From positions 1,087,501 through 1,151,500 of the forward strand of contig NZ_JAIGNU010000001.1 in assembly GCF_019711655.1 (NCBI RefSeq): 64,000 nt of DNA, read 5' to 3'. A program made the translations under genes and the position numbers. This DNA comes from Qipengyuania mesophila (lineage in GTDB: Bacteria; Pseudomonadota; Alphaproteobacteria; Sphingomonadales; Sphingomonadaceae). The notes under the pieces are model-generated. The model did not search any database and was not told where the DNA came from. It saw only the letters and a program-made list of their open reading frames with translations. The stretch's first letter is position 1; every line of letters starts with the position of its first letter. This document shows positions 58,915 to 64,000 of the stretch, in pieces.

Positions 58915-60267
58915 TTGCAGACAGATGGCGACGATCAACATAGCGAGAATGCGGGCTCGATAACGTTGCTGGGCGGTGTCGCGATGGGGACCGGCGTCAT
59001 GATTGGCGCAGGTATCTTCGCACTGACCGGCCAGATTGCCGAACTGGCTGGACCGTTATTTCCGCTTTCTTTCATAGTCGGCGCGCTGGTTACCTCGCTT
59101 GCCGCCTACAGCTACATCAAGATGTCGAACCGCTGGCCCTCCTCTGGCGGCATCGCGATGATCCTTCAGAAGGCTTACGGACCGGGCGTCGTTGCAGCAT
59201 CGGCATCGCTCCTGATGGCGCTGTCGATGGTCATCAACGAAAGCCTGGTCGCTCGGACCTTCGCGACCTATGCCTTGCGGCCCTTTGGGCTCGAAAGCAG
59301 CGGCATTCTGGTCTCCGTCGCGGCACTGGCCCTCATCGTTTTCGCCTATTTCGTGAATGCTGCCGGCAACAAATCGGTCAGCGGGTTTTCGCTCATTATG
59401 TCGGCAATCAAGATCGGCGGCATCGCCCTGTTCGCAATTGCGGCGATCTGGGCCACCGGATTTTCAGGCGGTGCCTTCGCAGAGCCGGTCGCGCTTTCGG
59501 GCCTCGACGCGTTGCTCGCTTCGGTCGCTTTCTCGATCCTCGCTTTCAAGGGTTTCACCACCATCACCAACAGCGGCGGCGAAATCATCGATCCGCATCG
59601 GAATGTCGGCAGAACCATTATCATTTCGATCGCAGTATGCGTGGTCGTCTACCTTCTCGTCGCGGTGGCGGTCGGCGCCAGCCTCAGCACTTCAGGAATA
59701 GCCGAGGCGCGCGATTACTCTCTTGCGGCAGCTGCGCGCCCCGCGCTCGGAGAGCTTGGCTTCTATTTCACAGTCGCAATCGCGATCGCAGCCACGACCT
59801 CGGGTGTCATCGCCAGTGTTTTCGCCGTTTCGCGAATGCTGACGATGCTGACCGAGATGAAGATGATCCCGCATAGCCATTTCGGCATGAGCGGACCGAT
59901 CCGCAGTCACATGCTGGTCTATACCGTAGTGATTGCCGGCACGCTCGCGGTCCTGTTCGATCTGTCGCGGATCGCTTCGCTCGGAGCATTTTTCTATCTC
60001 GTAATGGACATGCTTGTGCATTGGGGCGTGCTGCGCGGTTTGCGGGAAGAGATCGGTGCGCGTGCCTGGGTGCTATGGTCGGCACTCGTGGCGGACAGCG
60101 TAGTCCTGACAGCTTTTGCCTTCGCCAAGCTCAAAACCGACCCTGCGGTCGTCGCCTATGCGGTCGCAGGCATTGCCGCCGTTTTCATCGCCGAATGGTT
60201 CTATTTGTCCAGGCGTTCGCAAGCGATGGACTCCGCTTCAGAAAGACCGGCGGAAGAGAGGCGGTGA
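58915..60267 (+). CDS. APC-superfamily amino-acid/amine permease
   Basis: A 450-residue permease with about 12 hydrophobic segments. The start is a TTG with AGGGGAAAG upstream; an in-frame stop at 58894 and no ATG before G-T-G-V-M-I-G-A-G-I-F-A-L-T-G leave no alternative. The G-A-G-I-F motif and the K-G-F-T-T-I-T-N-S-G-G-E pattern are typical of APC permeases. Its location between metal genes suggests a link, but the substrate is unknown. Confidence 0.85.
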   Translation: MQTDGDDQHSENAGSITLLGGVAMGTGVMIGAGIFALTGQIAELAGPLFPLSFIVGALVTSLAAYSYIKMSNRWPSSGGIAMILQKAYGPGVVAASASLLMALSMVINESLVARTFATYALRPFGLESSGILVSVAALALIVFAYFVNAAGNKSVSGFSLIMSAIKIGGIALFAIAAIWATGFSGGAFAEPVALSGLDALLASVAFSILAFKGFTTITNSGGEIIDPHRNVGRTIIISIAVCVVVYLLVAVAVGASLSTSGIAEARDYSLAAAARPALGELGFYFTVAIAIAATTSGVIASVFAVSRMLTMLTEMKMIPHSHFGMSGPIRSHMLVYTVVIAGTLAVLFDLSRIASLGAFFYLVMDMLVHWGVLRGLREEIGARAWVLWSALVADSVVLTAFAFAKLKTDPAVVAYAVAGIAAVFIAEWFYLSRRSQAMDSASERPAEERR

Positions 60268-60367
60268 CCCCGTTAGTAGAACACGAGCGCAAAGGCAGCG
60301 ACCAAAAGCCGACGAGGATCGAGGCGCCAAGTTCGCGGATCAAAAGAAATTCAAGACGGAGCATATC

Positions 60368-61129
60368 GTGACGACTAAAACTGCCACCGTTTACCGAATG
60401 GTCATGCCGGACCACGTTTGTCCGTATGGATTGAAAACGGTCGATTTGCTCAAACGCGAAGGTTTCGAGGTGGACGACCACCATTTGAAAACGCGCGAGG
60501 AGACCGATGCGTTCAAAGAGCAGCATGGGGTAGAAACCACCCCCCAAACCTTCATCGGCGGGAAGCGCATCGGAGGTTACGACGATGTCCGTGAGCATGT
60601 CGGCAAGAAAAGAACGCAAGCCGGTGATGACGAGACCAGCTACCAGCCCGTCATTGCCATTTTCGGCGTCGCTTTCCTCCTGGGTCTGGCAATTAGCTGG
60701 TACGTTTTCGACACGATTTTCACGGTGGAAGCGGTCGAATGGTTTGTCAGCCTATCGATGGCCTTGCTCGCGATCCAGAAGTTGCAGGACGTGCGCAGCT
60801 TCTCGACCATGTTCCTCAACTACGATCTGCTGGCGCGACGCTGGGTACGATATGGATTTCTATATCCGTTCGGTGAGGGTTTGGCTGGAATATTAATGGT
60901 CGCGCACGCGCTTCCGATCGTCTCGGTTCCGGTATCGCTGTTCATAGGGACGGTCGGCGCGGTCAGCGTGTTCAAGGCGGTCTACATCGACAAGCGCGAG
61001 TTGAAATGCGCTTGCGTCGGCGGAAGCAGCAACGTGCCGCTCGGCTTCGTATCGTTGACCGAGAACCTGTTCATGATCGGTATGGGTCTTTGGATGGGTG
61101 CCAAGGCCCTGGGTTGGGTCTCGCTATGA
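60368..61129 (+). CDS. Glutaredoxin-like domain fused to a MauE/DoxX-type membrane domain
   Basis: About 253 residues from a GTG with GGAG upstream. Residues 1-80 are a monothiol glutaredoxin-like domain (V-C-P-Y-G-L-K with Cys18, and T-T-P-Q-T-F-I-G-G). The remainder has four membrane segments and a later C-A-C-V-G-G (residues 215-220). MauE/methylamine-utilisation-type proteins handle disulfides in the membrane. Fusion to a glutaredoxin is uncommon and may serve thiol redox control under metal stress. Confidence 0.8.
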   Translation: MTTKTATVYRMVMPDHVCPYGLKTVDLLKREGFEVDDHHLKTREETDAFKEQHGVETTPQTFIGGKRIGGYDDVREHVGKKRTQAGDDETSYQPVIAIFGVAFLLGLAISWYVFDTIFTVEAVEWFVSLSMALLAIQKLQDVRSFSTMFLNYDLLARRWVRYGFLYPFGEGLAGILMVAHALPIVSVPVSLFIGTVGAVSVFKAVYIDKRELKCACVGGSSNVPLGFVSLTENLFMIGMGLWMGAKALGWVSL

Positions 61130-61542
61130 TTTGGGCACTGCTTCTCGGTTTCGCGCTGTTCGCGATCTCTCTCTACTTCCACATGTTGATGCTGCGCGGG
61201 GCGAAAGCCGTTTCTCCGCCAGGCAAGGACCCACGCCATTTCCGGCTGCTTGCAGGCTCCAGCCTCGTTCTTCTCAGCCATCTGGTCATCGCCGGCATAT
61301 TCGCGGGCGGAATGTATCTCGCTTCCGTCTGGGGCCTTGGCGGGCTCGAGAAGGACGTCATCAACAGCTGGATGGATTATTACTACTTCGCGCTGATCAC
61401 GATCTCGACGGTCGGTCTCGGCGATATTCTGCCCGCCGGGCACATGCGCGCCATTTCCGGCATCGCCGCCCTTACCGGGTTCCTGATGATCAGTTGCACC
61501 GCCCAATATGTCTATCAAACCATGAGCGAAAAGGAGAATTGA
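61126..61542 (+). CDS. Two-TM potassium-channel-like protein
   Basis: About 138 residues from ATG 61126, overlapping the previous stop. Three hydrophobic stretches and a pore loop Y-F-A-L-I-T-I-S-T-V-G-L-G-D. The filter T-V-G-L-G-D replaces the usual T-V-G-Y-G-D. The shape (TM - pore - TM) fits a small Ion_trans_2 channel. Gating domains are absent. Confidence 0.78.
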   Translation: MIWALLLGFALFAISLYFHMLMLRGAKAVSPPGKDPRHFRLLAGSSLVLLSHLVIAGIFAGGMYLASVWGLGGLEKDVINSWMDYYYFALITISTVGLGDILPAGHMRAISGIAALTGFLMISCTAQYVYQTMSEKEN

Positions 61543-61543
61543 T

Positions 61544-62077
61544 ATGGCTGAAGCTAGGCACGATGCACACGAAAAAGGTGGAGGGGGCGGCAACTACTGG
61601 CGGTTCATGGCAATGGTATCGACCTCGACCGTGATCATGTTCTTCCTGATGTATGCCAACAGCTTCGACATGGACGACGTTTTCTGGAGCGAGACGCGCT
61701 TCTGGATGATGTTCGTCATGGGCGCGATGATGATGGTGGTCATGCTTCTCTTCATGTGGGGCATGTACAAGGACCGGACCAAGAACTTCATCATCTTGGG
61801 TGTCGGAGCCGTCGTCTTCGCGCTCGCGCTATGGCTCGTACGCAGCCAGACCACGGTGGACGATACCGAATACATGGCCGCGATGATCCCGCACCACTCG
61901 ATCGCGATCATGACTAGCGAGAGGGCGAGCCTGAAGGATCCGCGGGTTCGCGAACTCGCGCAGGCCATCATCGTCGCGCAGCGGCGCGAGATCGCCGAGA
62001 TGAAATATCTCATCCAGGACATCGAGGAAAACGGTCCGCGCACCGAAGAACGCCTGCCCGAGGAGATGCAGCAATGA
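61544..62077 (+). CDS. DUF305-domain membrane protein
   Basis: A 177-residue protein with three membrane segments (about 20-37, 51-70, 80-97) and a C-terminal DUF305 part with M-A-A-M-I-P-H-H-S-I-A-I-M and conserved E/R residues. DUF305 proteins bind copper or other metals. The stop overlaps the next ATG by four bases. It follows the channel gene at once. Confidence 0.85.
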   Translation: MAEARHDAHEKGGGGGNYWRFMAMVSTSTVIMFFLMYANSFDMDDVFWSETRFWMMFVMGAMMMVVMLLFMWGMYKDRTKNFIILGVGAVVFALALWLVRSQTTVDDTEYMAAMIPHHSIAIMTSERASLKDPRVRELAQAIIVAQRREIAEMKYLIQDIEENGPRTEERLPEEMQQ

Positions 62078-62562
62078 ACAAGATCGCAATCCTGACGCTT
62101 GCAGCCCTCCCTCTGGCGGCCTGCAACACCAATACCGCGGTCGGCAATGATCGCGAAGCACAGCTCGATCCCCCGGCAACTGCGGCACCGATAGAGAGTG
62201 CTGCGAGCGCTCTTGCCAACCTCAGCCCGGGCCTCATGCTGCCCGAGACCATGAGCGACGCGGACCTCGCCACGCTGGGAGCCGAGAACACGTGTCAGTT
62301 TCGCCTGACTGAGGTCGCGTTTCCGTCGTTCGTCTACGACAACAGCGGTGGCGGCGCGATCAAGATCAACGGCAAGCTGATCCCTGTCACAGCAAGCGCC
62401 TCGGGTGAGTATGCGAATGGTGAGCTTCGTATCCGCACGCGCCTTCTCGATGACGAAGGAGACGCGGGCCTGCAGATGCAGGAACTCATCGTCGCCGGAC
62501 CTCGGATGAAGGACGAGTTCGGGTTCTGGGGGTACACGACCTGCGGCAACAGCGAGGCGTGA
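62074..62562 (+). CDS. Putative lipoprotein in the metal cluster
   Basis: A 162-residue lipoprotein (lipobox L-A-A-C at residue 17). The mature part includes T-L-G-A-E-N-T-C-Q-F-R-L-T and ends F-W-G-Y-T-T-C-G-N. No family is recognised with confidence. It is co-transcribed with the DUF305 gene (ATGA overlap), so it probably acts in the envelope in metal tolerance. Confidence 0.75.
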   Translation: MNKIAILTLAALPLAACNTNTAVGNDREAQLDPPATAAPIESAASALANLSPGLMLPETMSDADLATLGAENTCQFRLTEVAFPSFVYDNSGGGAIKINGKLIPVTASASGEYANGELRIRTRLLDDEGDAGLQMQELIVAGPRMKDEFGFWGYTTCGNSEA

Positions 62563-62655
62563 ACACGAGCGAGCGGGCGCCAGCGTGCGTCGGCGCCCGC
62601 TCCATGATCACGACGGGCCCGGCACGCGCGGCCAGATTCATAATGAGGTACGACA

Positions 62656-63375
62656 GTGGCAGCTGAGCCTGTGACCGATGCAGCACCCATTGCGGTCTTC
62701 GGTGCCGGAGGAAAGACCGGTACGGAAATACTGCGCCATGCGGTTCGCAAGGGCATCGCGGTTCGAGCGTTCGAGCACACCTTGCCCGAACCATCGGACC
62801 GGGTCGATAACGTCGAGTACTTCCAATGCGATGTACTCAATGACGACTTCAGCAGCGAGCTCGAAGGTTGCCGTGCTGTTATTTCCGCACTCGGTATAGG
62901 GTTTAGTCCATCGACGGCGATCGATCCGCCTCCGCTTTACACGGAGGGAACCCGCAGGCTGGTGGAAGCGATGTCGGCAACCGGCATTTCCCGGATCGTC
63001 GTGATATCGGCAGCGTTCGTAGAGGCGCAGCCCAGCGTTCCTGCATGGTTCGAGCTCACAGCAAGACCAGCCTTGCACAAAATTCTCGCACAGATGCGCG
63101 CAATGGAAGATCTTCTGGAGCGCGCGAAAGGCCTGGAATGGACGGCTGCGCGACCGGGCTGGCTCCTGGACGAACCCTATACCGGTGAAGCCGTCATTTC
63201 CGACGAGCGCCTTGCCGAAGGTTGCTTTCGCTGCCGGCACGCGGATCTTGCGGCAGCGATGCTCGAATTCGTCTGCGAGAACACCTGGGTCAACGCCAAG
63301 CCCGCAATAGCCCGCCCAGAAGAAGACCGCTTCGAAAGCATGACAGCGCTGAAAGCCGAACTGGGAATCGACTGA
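62656..63375 (+). CDS. NAD(P)H-binding atypical SDR protein
   Basis: A 239-residue Rossmann protein starting at GTG: I-A-V-F-G-A-G-G-K-T-G (NAD(P)-binding loop) and V-V-I-S-A-A-F with later A-A-R-P-G-W-L-L. It belongs to the NAD(P)-binding/NmrA-like group that often acts as redox sensor or reductase. Function is not defined by its motif. The 93 bases before it hold no gene. Confidence 0.82.
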   Translation: MAAEPVTDAAPIAVFGAGGKTGTEILRHAVRKGIAVRAFEHTLPEPSDRVDNVEYFQCDVLNDDFSSELEGCRAVISALGIGFSPSTAIDPPPLYTEGTRRLVEAMSATGISRIVVISAAFVEAQPSVPAWFELTARPALHKILAQMRAMEDLLERAKGLEWTAARPGWLLDEPYTGEAVISDERLAEGCFRCRHADLAAAMLEFVCENTWVNAKPAIARPEEDRFESMTALKAELGID

Positions 63376-63387
63376 GGAGGAGGCGGC

Positions 63388-63486
63388 ATGTTCGAGACAC
63401 GTACGGCGACAATCGGGAGGGGTCACGATAATTTTGAGACTCTCCGCAGGCTGCATGACCTTGTCTTAAAAGCGGCAAAGCTCTAG
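63388..63486 (+). CDS. Possible 32-residue small protein
   Basis: ATG at 63388 directly after G-A-G-G-A-G-G-A-G-G encodes M-F-E-T-R-T-A-T-I-G-R-G and a helical end (L-R-R-L-H-D-L-V-L-K-A-A-K-L). The Shine-Dalgarno is strong. It is too short for similarity judgement. It could instead be leader sequence. Confidence 0.35.
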   Translation: MFETRTATIGRGHDNFETLRRLHDLVLKAAKL

Positions 63487-63495
63487 GTGAGTGTG

Positions 63496-63852
63496 ATGCG
63501 AGCCTTGCGTACCCTAGGACTGTTATTGATCGCCTGCGGGCTATTCGTCCAGTCGGCCGCGCATGCTTCTGCTCTTCCTCAGGTCGTCGACGCAGGCGAT
63601 CCGGCCTGCGCAGAGATGGAAACGATGGCGGGCGCGACTTCCACGGAAGATGACGGCAGCGCACCTTGCAAGAACCTTCGGCTGGATTGTCTGGTGGCGC
63701 TCGGGTGCATTGCGCCGCTCGCTCCCGGCGCTGATGCGACCCTTTCCGAAGACTTACCGGCGCAGGCTGCTCAATTCAGCGGTTTGATCTCCAATTCGCT
63801 CGCCGCCCCAAGGCTGGGGCCAGAACCGCCACCTCCGCAATTTCCGGCATGA
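63496..63852 (+). CDS. Exported small protein of the metal island
   Basis: About 118 residues from ATG 63496 (SD AGGTGAG). Signal peptide L-R-T-L-G-L-L-L-I-A-C-G ... A-H-A-S-A, then a Cys-containing mature part (D-P-A-C-A-E-M-E-T-M and C-K-N-L-R-L-D-C-L) and a Pro-rich end. No family recognised. Similar small proteins often precede heavy-metal RND efflux genes; the next gene starts at 63968. Confidence 0.65.
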   Translation: MRALRTLGLLLIACGLFVQSAAHASALPQVVDAGDPACAEMETMAGATSTEDDGSAPCKNLRLDCLVALGCIAPLAPGADATLSEDLPAQAAQFSGLISNSLAAPRLGPEPPPPQFPA

Positions 63853-63859
63853 CCCGCGT

Positions 63860-63875
63860 GCAGGCTTAAGCCTGC
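63860..63875. repeat. Perfect 16-bp palindrome, likely terminator or operator
   Basis: GCAGGCTTAAGCCTGC, an exact inverted repeat, extended by GCG/CGC at a small offset. It lies just after the 63852 stop. No T-run follows, so a terminator is only one reading. Confidence 0.5.
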
Positions 63876-63967
63876 GCGCTCCTGCCTCTGGATGAACGGC
63901 CTGCGCTCGACGCGGGCCGGTGATCCGGAACGCGTGCCTGACGCGCTCCTTTTGCGGATGAACGATC

Positions 63968-64000
63968 ATGAAACGAATAAGCTGGACCGCGCTTCCGGTC
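63968..64000 (+). CDS. Start of a gene cut off by the window edge
   Basis: ATG at 63968 begins M-K-R-I-S-W-T-A-L-P-V, a typical signal-peptide start, and continues beyond the window. An outer-membrane efflux component (TolC/CzcC type) would be expected here, but only 11 codons are visible. Confidence 0.45.
   Translation, partial: MKRISWTALPV

Overview
The window looks like DNA from an alphaproteobacterium of the order Sphingomonadales (Sphingomonas / Novosphingobium / Erythrobacter type). The evidence is the high-G+C coding bias, a large TonB-dependent receptor beside an acyl-CoA dehydrogenase, and above all an F-type conjugation cluster with the gene order familiar from sphingomonad plasmids and integrative elements. 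No rRNA, tRNA, CRISPR array, replication gene or integrase was recognised, so the sequence does not decide between plasmid and integrated element.

Layout. (1) 1-11,100 is a catabolic/accessory segment: end of an acyl-CoA dehydrogenase, a TonB-dependent receptor, a thioesterase and alpha/beta-hydrolase pair with a divergent frameshifted MarR gene, a second intact MarR gene overlapping an ABC1/UbiB kinase, an intact 1.28-kb IS3-family element and a fragment of the same element in opposite orientation, and several broken genes. (2) 11,300-30,091 holds two regulators and an almost gap-free tra operon: pilin, traL, E, K, B, a DsbC-like protein, traV, C, orf126, trbI, an S26 peptidase, traW, U, trbC, traN, F, H, G. 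(3) 30,092-40,593 is cargo placed between traG and the remaining transfer genes: a small membrane protein, hipBA, and a seven-gene putative DNA-modification and defence locus. That locus has a Dcm-like C5 methyltransferase and Vsr on the plus strand, converging on a minus-strand operon of a GHKL (MORC/MutL-type) ATPase, an HNH nuclease, a SNF2 helicase, a small protein resembling the EcoRII N-terminal recognition domain, and a protein with duplicated RNA-polymerase-alpha-CTD/sigma-4-like modules. (4) 40,600-49,950 returns to the transfer backbone: LexA-like S24 repressor, MobF relaxase-helicase, TraD coupling protein, a small accessory DNA-binding candidate, a hairpin-rich intergenic oriT candidate, ssb and small conserved proteins. 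(5) 50,228-64,000 is a metal (copper-type) resistance island: Met/His-rich secreted proteins, CopB, CopA, an ECF sigma factor with CnrX/CnrY-like regulators, a DUF411 protein, permease, glutaredoxin-membrane fusion, a small ion channel, a DUF305 protein, and the start of a further gene at the right edge.

How it fits together. Regions 2 and 4 make one conjugation machine: pilus assembly and mating-pair formation on the left, DNA processing and coupling on the right. Two sites with the alphaproteobacterial SOS-box spacing (GTTC-N7-GTTC) lie at the two regulatory intergenic regions of the element, one upstream of the tra regulator and one beside the self-cleavable S24 repressor, which suggests that DNA damage controls transfer. 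The defence locus combines an EcoRII/Dcm-like modification specificity with a multi-protein ATPase/nuclease effector rather than a simple endonuclease. It is the most interesting feature here, particularly because two adjacent proteins share a conserved C-terminal tail and one of them is an internal duplication of transcription-factor-like domains.
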